DNA from: Collybia mongolica
Taxonomy: Eukaryota > Basidiomycota > Agaricomycetes > Agaricales > Clitocybaceae
Reading direction: 5' to 3'
DNA: 64,000 bases
Assembly (NCBI GenBank): GCA_013420905.1
Contig: JAAXNY010000008.1
Location: 930,001-994,000 of the forward strand
A model generated the notes under the pieces. The model was given only the letters and a program-made list of their open reading frames with translations, was not told the DNA's origin and did no database searches. Made by a program: the position numbers and the translations under genes. This document shows, piece by piece, positions 36,510 through 48,315 of this stretch; the stretch's first letter is position 1; every line of letters begins with the position of its first letter.

Positions 36510-37125
36510 TGGTAGAAAAATAATGAATATTTTCACCAAAAGAATCTGTGATGAACTTGCCATTTATCTGATATGTTTCCTTTGGGGGTATTTTGAGTTC
36601 ATCTGTGAATTCTTCTTTGAGAAGCAGAGCAGAAAAATGTGGGGTATTTCCTATATGTTTCTTTGAAAAACACTTTGCATTCGTCTTTGGCTATTTTGGC
36701 AGGATAAAGAGAAAATATTTCCCAAAGATGTTTCTTGGGGAAAAACTGCCTCTTTATCTTGGAGATATATCCAAACCCCCATGTTTCTCAAGGTAAAACT
36801 GCCAGAAATGGAAAAATGTTAAATAATTCCTTTAGAAACATGGGTGTTTGAGTATATCCCCGAGGTAGAGTGCAAATTTTTCCAGGAGAAATACAATTAA
36901 AGAAATACTTCCCCTTTATCAAGAACAAGGGTGGAAAGCATTTTTGTTGGAAACACAAAGGAAAGACCCTGCATTTTTCTGCTCTACATCTCAAAGGAAA
37001 TTTCACGGATGAACTCCGAATACTTCGGAAGAAAGCATATCAGATAGACAGTGAGTTCATCTTGTATTTTTCAAGCAGAAATATGTGATGGAAATGATAA
37101 GACATTTTTATGAATATAGTATTTT
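36510..37125. repeat. Foldback element: imperfect inverted repeat with about 270-bp arms
   Basis: The left arm (about 36540-36800) and the reverse complement of the right arm (about 36812-37080) align almost throughout. Shared blocks include TATCTGATATG, GAGTTCATC, AGAGCAGAAAAATG, GATATA with CCCATGTTTCT, and AAGG at the centre. I judge identity by eye at about 70-75 percent. The segment is clearly AT-richer than its neighbours and holds no real gene. This is the structure of a foldback/MITE-like element or the aftermath of an inverted duplication. If transcribed it would form a long hairpin RNA. Target-site duplications were not identified. Confidence 0.8.
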
Positions 37126-37293
37126 CTAAAAGATAAATGGCTGGACGCCAGCAGTGTCCGCTAGTACCTGTGGATACTCTTTGGATCGCCGTCGCTTCTT
37201 GGTTGTCTAACCACTGATGTAGTGGTAGTAACATCGAAAGACGGCATGGAATGTCTAACTTTCCTGCAGATAACAACAATAGCGTAGCATTAA

Positions 37294-37458
37294 GATGGCT
37301 GGTATCACAAAGGTATCATCGAGCTTCAAGAACGCGTGTACTACTACGACGAATACGAATCGCCACTATGTCACATCGGACGATGTTGGTCAGCGTCTGT
37401 CACGGTGGCAGGGTCCATACATCGAGCGTCCCCTTCGCAATTTTACTATGTAGGGTAA
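37294..37458 (+). pseudogene. Short coding-like fragment, unrecognised
   Basis: After an in-frame stop and a possible acceptor, a 54-residue open frame reads GWYHKGIIELQERVYYYDEY, then ESPLCHIGRCWSASV, ending TAA 37456-37458. Its composition looks like a real protein exon, but there is no start or partner exon. It may be a remnant of a mobile-element protein next to the foldback element. Confidence 0.25.
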
Positions 37459-37843
37459 TGCTCATAACTAGTATCATCTAAATGATATGGAGCGGATTAT
37501 CAAGTCACTGCTACTTTTGTACAACATGATCATAAACTGATCATAATCCAAAAAAACCGGATTTACTAGTTCATTAGACTGACAGTGATTTTGTCTGTCA
37601 AGAGTACTTTGCAGCAAAAAAGTGTATTGCTCCTGGGCGTCGTCTTGTTGCCGTCATATGTAAAAACTGCAGGCTCAGAGTCAATAGATGGTCGCATGAC
37701 TACACTGATTTTCAGCGGCAAGTGACAAAAGAGTGGAACCCTCTGAGTCTTATGAGCCAGAGAGGACAAGGCTGGCGCTCCAAAATGTAGATATTTGAGG
37801 TGGGAGATCCAACTAGGGTACGCATTAGTAATACATGACGTGG

Positions 37844-39485
37844 TTATGTCGCTATTGTATCGGTGGGCGACTGGAATCTCCGACGTAGGCCTTGCCAAAA
37901 CGCAGGACCGTAAGCGTAGTAAGCCACACCGAAGGCGGCGCCGCCCAGATGGGCCCAATGGTCCAGGTATCTATAATGAGTACCATTTAAACCTCGGGCG
38001 TATATATGGGGAGCAGATCAGCGTACCTCCAACCCCTCAAGATACCGACAATGTCCATGAGCACCAACCCCCCGACGCCCCACTGTATAGAGATCGGGTA
38101 AGAGGGAGGAATGAAGAGTGCGACCTGTGATTCCGGGAACGCCAGCGCAGTCAACGTGACAGCACCGTATACCGCGCCCGAGGCACCTAGAGACGGTAGG
38201 ATGTCCGGCACAACTTTCTTAGTGGCAGTCTTCGCTGTTGCTGTTGAGGCGGCGACAGCGGAGGCCCACGTGTCTGTCAGTTTCGGTGTACGTGCTGGAG
38301 AAGCTAGCTGGGAGATGAGGCGGGGGTAGCGGAATTTGGCCGACACGACGTGCGATACGAGTCCTGAGAACAGGCCGGCTGGGGCGGAAGGATCAGTTGG
38401 TCGGAGCCTTCAGGTTTTTGAACACAATAGCTTACCTGAAATAAAGAATCCGAGGAAATGCCATGCGGCGGTGGATTCTAATTGGGGTGGAGAACTTTTA
38501 TCTTGCTCACGCAGGAAATAGTAATATGCGGCGGAACCTAGAAACGCTATCGTTAAAGACATGCAAGCTGTTGAGAAGGATACAAATGCTGACCAAAACT
38601 TTCTAGCGCGAGACAATTGAAAGCGAGATGCAGGAACGACCGATGACTGTACAACAAAATCTTTCAGTACTCCTCAAAAAGCCACCGAACTGCCGTTCAT
38701 ACCTGAACATACTCGTCAAAAGTGTATACGACAGCCCAGACAACGGATTGTGCATAAAGCTGACACGCATGGGTCCTTGCAGCCCCCTGAATTTCCATGC
38801 GGCCCAAACTGCAGCATTAAAGAGACATATCTTCCAGCATAGACGCTTCCCCTCCGACGCGTCCGCATAGGGCTGCATCACCGCAACATACGCAACGCCT
38901 ACCCATGGCCTGAGCAGCCCCGGAACTTCCTGTATCCGGCCACTAATGTAGGCGTACCACTCCCTAAGGTTCTAAGATCCCACCACATTTACAGTTAGAC
39001 AGCGGCGTTGGCGGGTTACACTAACACACCTTGATGACCTCCGCGTTCTGTGCCCGCTTCAGGTCGACGCTCGTGATCGACTGTGTGCTCCACACAAACG
39101 ACGAAGCCGTCAGCCGCTTTGTCCAGTACTCCGTTTCGATATTTGTCCTAACAGCCGCGTATGAGAAGACGAGGGCCGACCCAAATACGACAAACTATAA
39201 AAGATCCCCCCGTTGATCCATAAACCAATTTAACAGGCAACAAGCAGCATTTCTCACTATCACTTGGTTCCGTATACGCGGCCTGCCTATCCTCTCCGTG
39301 AACCCCTCCCCAAACCGTTCCCGCACTGTCTCCTCGCGAAATTGCGGTCGGGGCTCCTGCCGAAGCAGACGAGTGGGACGGAAGGCGCTACGGAATGTGG
39401 TTTGTGAAAAGGAGCGTGTGGATGGCTGGAGTATGCATGGGTGGATATTCCTGGGGGAATAACGGCGCAGGTGAGCGCAAAACAT
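37844..39485 (-). CDS. PCP1: Mitochondrial rhomboid intramembrane protease (PARL/Pcp1 type)
   Basis: In fungi this inner-membrane serine protease processes proteins such as Mgm1 and Ccp1. The N-terminus (MFCAHLRRYSPRNIHPCILQ, then STRSFSQTTF) is Arg/Ser-rich without acids, a mitochondrial presequence. Six introns join in frame. Rhomboid signatures are present in order: PLSGLSYTLLTSMFSHRSFL with HLAFNCLALESFG, the catalytic Ser in LGASGAVYGAVTLTA, and the catalytic His in YLDHWAHLGGAAFGVAYY. Several hydrophobic helices surround them. The stop is TAA at 37844-37846. Length (about 430 residues) fits the family, and both catalytic residues are intact. Confidence 0.92.
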
Positions 39486-39635
39486 TACGCTGACGAAAAC
39501 TTGATGGCAGACAAAAGAGATGTAGCCACTGTCTAGGGTTAGGGTTTGAGCCCTTGATCGACTCTCCGACTCGCCTCACTTCTCGTCTCCAGCATCTCCT
39601 TATATTCTATCTTGGGACTGTCACCTAGCAGTTTT

Positions 39636-40786
39636 ATGGATTCAACTGCAGAAAAAATTATCCGGGGGAGCGTCACTCTCCCAGGAGATTCTGAGCTAGT
39701 CACCGACGCGGATGAAGAGGTGCTTCGCCCAAGTATGGGTTTTTTTTGTACAATTCTCAACCCCCCATAGGTCTTTTTGCTCTACTCCAATCTACAAACA
39801 ATGGATGGATCGGATTCCACCTCGTTCCGTGGATTAGGCCATGTCGATTCCAGGAAAGATACCCTTACGGTCACATTTGAACTTAAACCCCCCGTAGATC
39901 AGCCTGGACCCGAAACACCCAGCACAAGCTCCACAAGAAAGAATCGACACAGTAAGAATTTGAGGACACCAAAAGCTGCAAAGATAGGCGGAAAGACTGT
40001 TGAGATTGAGCTGGCCCAGGACAAGACTGCCCTGAGGACCCGCAAAGGCGACACAGGCAGTGTGCTGTGGAGGGCCAGGTTCGAGGGCAACGGTCCGATT
40101 CTTATTCAGATAAGCCCGCTTACTTACTGGATGTACAGCATCGATCTTGCACAGCTGGTGCTCCAACAGATCCACGACCACTCCGCTAACTCTATGTTCG
40201 ACCCCACAATTCTCAATACGAAACATATCCTTGAACTTGGGTTCGCCCGTGCTGGCTCTCTCTATTGTCATGTGCTTATCCTTGCTATGCGCCTCTTAGA
40301 GCTGGTACTGGTCTTCTTGCTGTTGTGTTCTCGCACCTCGTGCGACGGTACACTGTGACAGATATCTCAGCACTTATTCCCCTGCTCCGGAAAAATGTTA
40401 GCCTCAACTTTAGTGGTTGGCCGCATAACCCACCTTCAATGCCTGGGTCCAATGTTTTTGTAGAGGAGCTTGACTGGGTACTCCTCCATAAGATGACTCC
40501 AGCCCAGCGCGCGAAGAATTACAGCTTTGAGCCGATTGATATCTTGCTCATCATCGACTGTATATATCACCCCTCGCTGCTCCCAGCACTTGTTGATACG
40601 ATTGAATACCTGGCGACGCCCAATAAGACTGCAGTCTTAGTTGTGGTCGAGCTGCGGGCTGAGGATGTAATTCGAGAATTTTTGGAGCAGTGGATCGCGC
40701 AGGGTGGCTGGGAAATCTGGCATGTTGGATCTGGGCTCCTGGATAGGCCATATGCGATGTGGCTGGGTTGGCAGAGAGGAATATGA
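39636..40786 (+). CDS. Family-16 methyltransferase, EFM6-like
   Basis: A second SAM-dependent Methyltransf_16 protein. The start is ATG 39636 (MDSTAEKIIRGSVTLPGDSE). The only intron that keeps the frame runs from GAG|GTGCTT to CCATAG, joining TDADEE to VFLLYSNLQTMDGSDS. The core has GLGHVDSRKDTLTVTFELK, KTVEIELAQDKTALRTRKGD, the SAM motif HILELGAGTGLLAVVFSHLV (across an intron), the acidic strand YTVTDISAL, VEELDW and the late motif RPYAMWLGW. The last motif resembles yeast Efm6, an eEF1A lysine methyltransferase, but that assignment is from memory. All catalytic-fold motifs are intact. Confidence 0.8.
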
Positions 40787-41847
40787 ACTGCAATCTGGAT
40801 CTTGCTTAATGTACTACATCTCCTAGTTATCTGATTTGCGCCCTATACTCATATCATGCCCCAGTGCACAAGCATTGCTTCCTCATTGAATTTAACTACA
40901 AATCTTACAGCTTGAGTAAACTTAAAAGAAGCTATGAATTTGTGGATTTCCATCCCCTATTGATGTCGACGGAGCCCTGATGCAAATCAATCTAGCCATC
41001 AGATCACCAATGGGCATGATTTTGGTCCAGATGTCGTAGGTCCTGTTTTTTTGGGAGACGAATGGTTCAAAAATGATTATATAGGATTTGCAAGGCCCCT
41101 AGAAGATGGGCAGAGCCAGGGGTGTTTTTCTAAAAAATTAAATTGGTCAACATATAAATATCAGCTCTCATTTCTTCTCAGCCTGAAAATTTCTCCAGAT
41201 AAAACTACAATGGCATGCACAAAAATGAGTGTGATGAAGTCCACTGGCAGTAAAGGTATCCCCATTCATTTCAACCACCAGTTCAACTGCTGATCCCCTG
41301 TAAGGGGAGCACATATGTGCCCCATATCTAGTCACTCAGATATACCTTGCTTATCATATACCACTCATATGCTGCCATACACCTTGAGACATCTTGGCAT
41401 AACTCTACCTACCTTGTGACACCCTCCTTACCCCCTTTTGCATTTATTAGTTTACTCCTGACTGATACATTACATGTGTACCATTTGCACAGCCCTAGTG
41501 GGCTGATATAGGTTTCTGACATATTTCCATAGTATTTCCTGATGTACCTATATAGATGGGGCTGTCCAATTGTGGATGGCACCTTGCAATAAACTGGGCC
41601 TGGATCCCTCTCTCACAATGAAACCTACTTAGTTCTCTGACACCCCCTTCCCTGTGCAGCTGAATCCACCATTCATATTGTTCTCCTCTTGGGACACTTG
41701 GTGTGATGCAACCCCTTATATCCCCACCTTTAATAGGAAAGACTCTTAAGAAGCTGGCACTCCCTCCTGGATATGGAGAGGGAAAGGGAATACAAGTCTT
41801 AACCAAGTCAGTTGAGGGCATGCAAAATGTCCAGTTCTTCAACTACC
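40787..41847. other. Intergenic, possible LTR-type repeat debris
   Basis: No gene was found. At 41295-41325 a compact palindromic cluster occurs: CCCCTGTAAGGGG, then GCACATATGTGC. TGTAAGGGG is a plausible 5' end of an LTR, but no matching 3' end, primer-binding site or second copy was found in the window. Composition is AT-rich compared with flanking genes. Confidence 0.25.
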
Positions 41848-42211
41848 AAAATCAAGCCCCACCCTCACCACTTCTGACCTGGAACAGTCACACTACAGGA
41901 GATACAGAAATATCAGGGGTCATTGGAGCACCTCATCCCTAGACTCCCCATGCAGCACCTCATCCAAGAGATTGCTGAAGGATACAAAGTAGGTTTTTGT
42001 CATTTTATGAATTGACAATAACTGACTGATGGGTGGATCAGAACAATCTATGATTCCAAACCTCCACTATCAAAGCACTGCGTGAAGCATGTGAGGCATA
42101 TCTGTTGAGTATCTCAAACACACAAACTTGGTGGTCATTCATGTGGAGAGGGTCACTATCCAGCCCAAAGATATAGAGCTTGTCATGAAAATCCGAGGCC
42201 AGATCTTGTAG
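41848..42211 (+). pseudogene. Histone H3-like pseudogene with conserved intron position
   Basis: The translation follows the H3 fold in order: KIKPH (H3 KKPH), then a stop codon TGA exactly where H3 has Arg, then [37 protein letters not shown], a 53-nt intron (41989-42041, GTAGGT..ATCAG), NLHYQ, ALREACEAYLLSIS, and finally [20 protein letters not shown] with RIRGE-like KIRGQIL and a stop. The frame breaks twice: a short deletion before ALREA and a 2-base insertion in an AC run. The intron falls at the same place as in the intact H3 gene at 45.2-45.8 kb, and both carry TIQPKD. It is therefore a decayed DNA-level copy or a degenerate H3 variant, not a processed copy. The N-terminal tail upstream is not readable with confidence. 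Confidence 0.85.
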
Positions 42212-42495
42212 GGTTAGAATGGGGTAGGGTAGAGCCTTAGCAGATGCTTAAAAGATTAGATATCTCCTCACACTCAAAGTCATCACAATAATAGCATGTC
42301 TTACCAATTCAAAGGTTCTGAGAAACTCCGCGACTTATCAATTTCTGGAGAAACACTTCCAGTTTTCCTCGACACCCCCGGATGAGAGGTTGGGGCGGTC
42401 AAGCAAAAATGCATCACCAAAAAAGCGGCAGACTAACATATTGAGATTATCTTACTCTACGATATAAAATATGTACTACATGGCTGGGTCGTTGA

Positions 42496-44379
42496 TTACA
42501 GCTGTACACCACTAAAAAGGACGATCGTCCATACGAATGTCAAGGCAATCAATAGATTGTTCTCAAGCCCTGTTGCCGTGTTCTGAGACGGCCGCCCTCG
42601 CCCAGTGGCAGTGACAGTCGCTGCAGCAGAGCCGATGGTCGGTGTAGGAACAGGCCCGTCGGCGCCATTGAGCGCCAATGCAGTGCTCGACAACTCTGCA
42701 AACCCTATTGATGGAGGGTCATAGCGAAACACTGAATAGACGTTTTTCTGCAGCAAGCCTCGTGAGTGATAGCGGACCGTGTCCAAATGGGGTTACATAC
42801 CAGAAAAGTGTCGCCCACGATCCACGACGGCGCAGATCTCCCGGTCGCCAGGTCAAAGAAGGCGCCGAGGCACGTATTTCGCGTCAAACGAGTAAGCCTA
42901 AAGTCAGCCGCACTGATGGGCCAATTCCTGCCGCCAAATGCAACCGTGACATTGATTGCGGTGTCGCAAGCTAAAGACCGGTGGGAGGATGAGCTTCAGA
43001 TTTGGATCTAGGCGAAGGGAATCCGGGGGTAGGGCCGGGCGACTTACGATACGTGTAGTAACCTTCGAAATTGCCTGAACCAGGTGACGCACCGGGGATA
43101 AGAGAGTACAGAGCAGTCATGTATTCGGGGGGCCCACCAACCAGTGTTGTTCCGGTATCGATGGCAGAATAAGCTTCCGAGCCGGAGGGAAGGGCGACTG
43201 ATGTTCCCTGAACAGTCAAAGCTAGATGAAGTGATTAGGTTATAAATCATGCGGGCCAATCAGAGTTGGCATGACGCACAGGACATTGACAGAATCCAGT
43301 ATGTTGCTCTTGTTGGCATCTCAACGTACTCGATATCCCCAGAGAAGAGTGTTGTGTTAACGAAACCTGAAGACATTTAGTGGGTAAGTCATGTGTAATA
43401 TCGGAGAAAAGTGAGATTGGACATACCCATAGTAAACGTCCCTCCAGGCTCCAGTGTTTGCGCAGTCGGATCATCAAGGTATCTGACGCCCAACGGTTAG
43501 ATAGTTCTCCACCATTGAGTTGTTGGGATACGTACCGGGTCAACTGGAATGCCATTACAGGTGAATCCCACGCGCCGTTTGAGACAAGAGCTTCCCAGAG
43601 GGGCGTGGCGCCCGACGAAGCAATTGACCTGAAGGCAAGGCCAAGAAGCCCAGAAACGGGGTTAGAAAGCAGGCCAGATGATACAATGTCACACGCGGCA
43701 AAGGTTTGGTTGGAGACCGAGAACCCTGCCATTTGCACAATGTCCTCGCCGAGGGTCCCTGCTGCTTCGCCACTGCCATATGAGATCTTGAATGGGGCGC
43801 CATTAGATACAAATGTAGAAGAAGCCGCTGGATCGAACGTGGGTACGCCACTGCAACCGGTGGTGCAGTTGTTAGCAGCCACCCAGAGGTCACTGTGTTG
43901 TGAGACATTCGGTCAGCCGAGGAAAAATACGTGAGGTATTGAACTCACGAGGAGCCAGTATCGAGTATTACATTATACGAGACTGGTGGTGTGCCGATAG
44001 CGAGTGAACCAAAAAAGCTGGAAGGCGAATAAACACAGATCCCATAGATGTACTAAGGACTGGGACATACCTCGAGTCTGAGTTTTGGTTCGTGATGCTA
44101 CAAGGACGCGTCAGGAGGAGGGCGTATGGGACGTGTGTTGACTACTTACAGGTTTGTACCGGTCCCTCGTTTCTGTGGCTGACCAGATCGGTATTTCTCA
44201 GTCAGCATTTCCCTGTGAGCCTTCGCCCATTCGCCCCACTCGTCCATGGTGCGCGAAGACTGCGACCTTCGGTGGAGAGGTATAGACTGCCCATTCGGGA
44301 ACGAGGTACTCGGAACCGCGAGAGCACTGAATGAAAAGGATACGACCAGAGCCAGGGACGTAGGAACGAAAGATAGCAT
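42496..44379 (-). CDS. Secreted A1-family aspartic protease with C-terminal anchor-like tail
   Basis: This is a pepsin-fold protease. A signal peptide (MLSFVPTSLALVVSFSFSAL) and a basic propeptide precede the mature chain, which starts near SSFFGSLAIGTPPVSYNVIL. The first catalytic motif is DTGSSDLW, completed across an intron, and the second is SAIDTGTTLVGGPP. A flap region (ISYGSGEAAGTLGEDIV) and WIVGDTFL are present, so both active-site aspartates are intact. After the domain a Ser/Thr-rich stretch ends in a hydrophobic tail (NNLLIALTFVWTIVLFSGVQ), as in GPI-anchored yapsins. The stop is at 42496-42498. It lies between the H3-like relic and the histone pair, with no obvious functional link. 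Confidence 0.9.
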
Positions 44380-45176
44380 TGGACGGTGGGTAGATGGCGA
44401 AAGCGGAGTGAACAAGAACAAGAACAAGACAACACAAGATGACAGTAATGGAGGGGCGGTTATGCTCGGCCTGCGAGTGCGCGGAAAATGTTTAGGAAAG
44501 GAGAAACAGTAATCGCTGCGGAGTACCTTTATGGGTGGATCGAAGTGTCATTTCATTTCTGGCGGGCGGTCTTTCGGCATGGCGGTAACGAGTCCGACGA
44601 TCCATCGAATACGGCCAAGTCGTCTTTTTCTGGATATTTTGAGCTTCTTTCGTTCTGTCGTGCTACCTAGCCGTCAGTCCCGTGTGAAGCCCACAGTTCC
44701 CTTGAGAGAGTATTCGCTTGGCAACTGGCTGCTGAGACGCTTAGCTGTGGTCATCCGATCAGCCGACACCTTGAGTCGTCTCAGCTTCAAAGATCGCCCG
44801 TGGCCGACGATTCAATGGACGAGGGAAAGTCGGTTACATCCGGACCGATAATTCCACGCTATTTGGTTGGGGGCTTACAAGACAATAGCACTGCCGTTCC
44901 CGCTTTGAATCTAGACATGGTTGTGATTATCAGAGGATCGCAAAAAAATAAATAAAAGGCAGGTCTGGGGTTGCTGATGAGGTTGAGGGTGATCAGAATC
45001 AGCAATCAAGGGAGGTCCAATGCTATTCATCAAATTAAAGTGTCGTGATGTATGGTGACAAATAAATGGCTGAGAAAACTTAATGAGACTTCAACAATGA
45101 GGAAACCGGTGATTCGAATAATATATAAAATACAGTATGCGTACAATAAAGATAAAAATCCGGTACAAATGACACT
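44380..45176. other. Intergenic stretch
   Basis: This is the promoter side of the aspartic protease and the 3' side of histone H3. No supported gene was seen. The part next to H3 is AT-rich (45050-45170), as expected for a 3' UTR and terminator region. Confidence 0.4.
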
Positions 45177-45766
<590 letters not shown>

Positions 45767-46050
45767 TGCAATAAGAGTAAAGACGAAGAAAGGATGTCTT
45801 GGGGATTGAGATTTGGTGGTGAAGGCGAGGTTGGGGAAATGCAAGCCGACAAGAGTCGCCAGCTATTTATGTCAACACGACCGCGTCTCAACACGTGACT
45901 TTCGCGCCCGCACAATCAACAAACTGGAAAATGAAGCACAGCCACCACCCGCCTCCATATAAGGATCGTGGTGGCAGCGTGATCGGCATTCGCATTCTTG
46001 CACCCCACCACCATCACCTCACACACAAACTTTCTCCCACCTTCCATAAC
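45767..46050. promoter_or_regulatory. Bidirectional H3-H4 promoter
   Basis: This 284-bp region lies between the divergent H3 and H4 start codons. TATA-like elements face each way: CCATATAAGG at about 45955 for H4 and, on the minus strand, CATAAATAGC at about 45865 for H3. A CACGTGAC E-box and a TTTCGCGCCC element lie near 45893-45912. Shared control keeps H3 and H4 output matched in S phase, as in other fungi. The specific factor sites are inference. Confidence 0.7.
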
Positions 46051-46525
<475 letters not shown>

Positions 46526-46794
46526 ATATTGTCTCGAGGGCTTTTTTGTTCATTTTGTATTCTAGTGTACAACATTATTATCTCGTTCCTTTTAAGCAAC
46601 GTGTGACGACTAATAGGTTAACACGGCAGCTTGTAATAAGCGAGCAACTCTAAGTACTTCCGTCGATGCTCCGTCCCCGACATTCAACCCTTTATATTCC
46701 ACCGGAGTTTCTCCGTTTGATAAAGATTCGTCCACGGTCCCTCCTCGCGACCCTCCAGTGCAACGACCTTCTGAACCATCACCTGAAGACCTAC

Positions 46795-47995
46795 ATGTCG
46801 CCACAAGCTCAGAATAATTGTCCCGTTACAATTATAGCCTTGCCCAACGAAACTCTTTGCACCATCTTCAACGATTTCGCTCCTCCCACACTCGCAATAA
46901 TAGCATGTCTTTCTCATCGATTCAAAGATGTTGCTGAGCGACTCCTCTACTCATCGATCTCCCTGACAGAAACAATTTCACAAGAGCATCCCAGTCCCGA
47001 GATGACCCTTCAATGGTGTCACTCCATGCGCCGGCGCGCGCATCTTATCGACGCCATTAAAAAGCTACATATCCGATGGCAAGCCGATACCCTAGATTTT
47101 CCAACCCACCATCTCAGTACTGCCTGCCTAAAGGTAGCTGACGTCTTGCGACCCCTAATTTACCTCGAATCCCTTGAGATCTTCCTCGGGCCCGCTAATA
47201 TGGCACCCGCGCACGGCATGGACCCCATGCACGCAATCGAACGAGTGATCGCTCGGTGCCAATTCCCCCTGCTCCGCCACTGCTCTCTCGGCGCTGACTG
47301 GACCAAAGGCGTCCAACCGTACACCGGTGTCCTCACCACATTCTTGGCATCCCTGCCCTCATTACGTCATCTCAAGCTCCCCAGTGACCACCACGCCCTG
47401 GACCTGCCCGCTGATGCGATACGCAATTTGTCGACGTTCCGAGGTTCAGCCGACACTGCAGCGTTCCTGCTTCCAGGCAGACCCGTTCAGGCGCTGTCGC
47501 TCATCGGGCGCGATTCCGATGTCAATCGGGAAAACCTGGGTCGCATGACCTATACCACTGTCCCTCTTCGGTATCTCGATCTGTCAGCCATGTCTGTTCG
47601 CCCGGTCCTCGTCCGCAACATCTCAACCCATCTTCCCAACCTAGAGGTGCTGAGGATTAAGCTTGCGTTGCGGCATACGCTCCATTACGCGTTTTCGGGG
47701 ATCGTAAGCAGTTCTCTTGTTACTCCGCGTAATACCACCACGCTAAACCACGTCTTGGAAGCAATAGAGATTACTGTCCGGCCTCTCGGCAGTCCTTAGC
47801 GCTTTCCAGCAGTTGTCATTTATAGATCTGGGGCCAACAGACGTAGATGGCGTTGGGCGACGAGACGTTAAAGAGGAAGTCACACTTTGCCATGAATGGA
47901 GAAGAGCTTGCCCTCACCTAAGACGCGTCATCTTCCCGTCTGAAACTGAATGGCTATTTCAAGACTCTGGCGATTGGCTCCTGGTGCAGGATTAG
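46795..47995 (+). CDS. F-box protein with LRR-like C-terminal region
   Basis: This is a probable SCF ubiquitin-ligase substrate receptor. I chose the ATG at 46795 (MSPQAQNNCPVTIIALPNET) because it starts just before the F-box; an upstream in-frame ATG at 46666 is also open. The F-box reads ALPNETLCTIFNDFAPPTLA and CLSHRFKDVAERLLYSSISL. Leucine-rich segments follow (LPSLRHLKLPSD, PLRYLDLSAMSVRP, LPNLEVLRIKLAL). A 64-nt intron (47704-47767) joins FSGI to RLLSGLSAVLSAFQQLSFID. The terminal motif EWRRACPHLRRVIFPSETEW is common in Agaricomycetes F-box proteins. The substrate is unknown; such genes are numerous and fast-evolving in this class. Confidence 0.85.
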
Positions 47996-48315
47996 ATGCT
48001 TGGCATTCGTTTTTCTACATATTTATGACCCCCCCATGACCTTTCCAGACCTTCCCTTTTTTTTTCTTTTCTTTTGGGACTACATGCTGCTCATAAATAT
48101 TGGCCGTCCAGCATCAGATACAGAGTAACTTAACACCGCTATTTATATTATCACAGGGCCTATTACATATTGAGATACAGAATACATACTGATAGCTGCT
48201 GCAGGGTAATAAAAATGCAATGACTGTGTATTTAAGAACAAAGCGTCCATGACCGGGGCATGCGCATGGGAACAGGAGTGTGGGTATAGCAAGGAGACCC
48301 AGGACAGGAAAATAT

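Noticed and set aside
34151..40786. Biosynthetic gene cluster made of methyltransferases and the oxygenase
   Set aside because: Both methyltransferases are of the protein-lysine type and no synthase, P450 or transporter lies between them.
41703..41942. 79-codon plus-strand ORF as a gene
   Set aside because: It overlaps the H3-like relic in another frame and shows no motif of its own.
41848..42211. The H3-like sequence as a live CENP-A gene
   Set aside because: An in-frame stop, two frame breaks and no long loop typical of CENP-A argue for decay.
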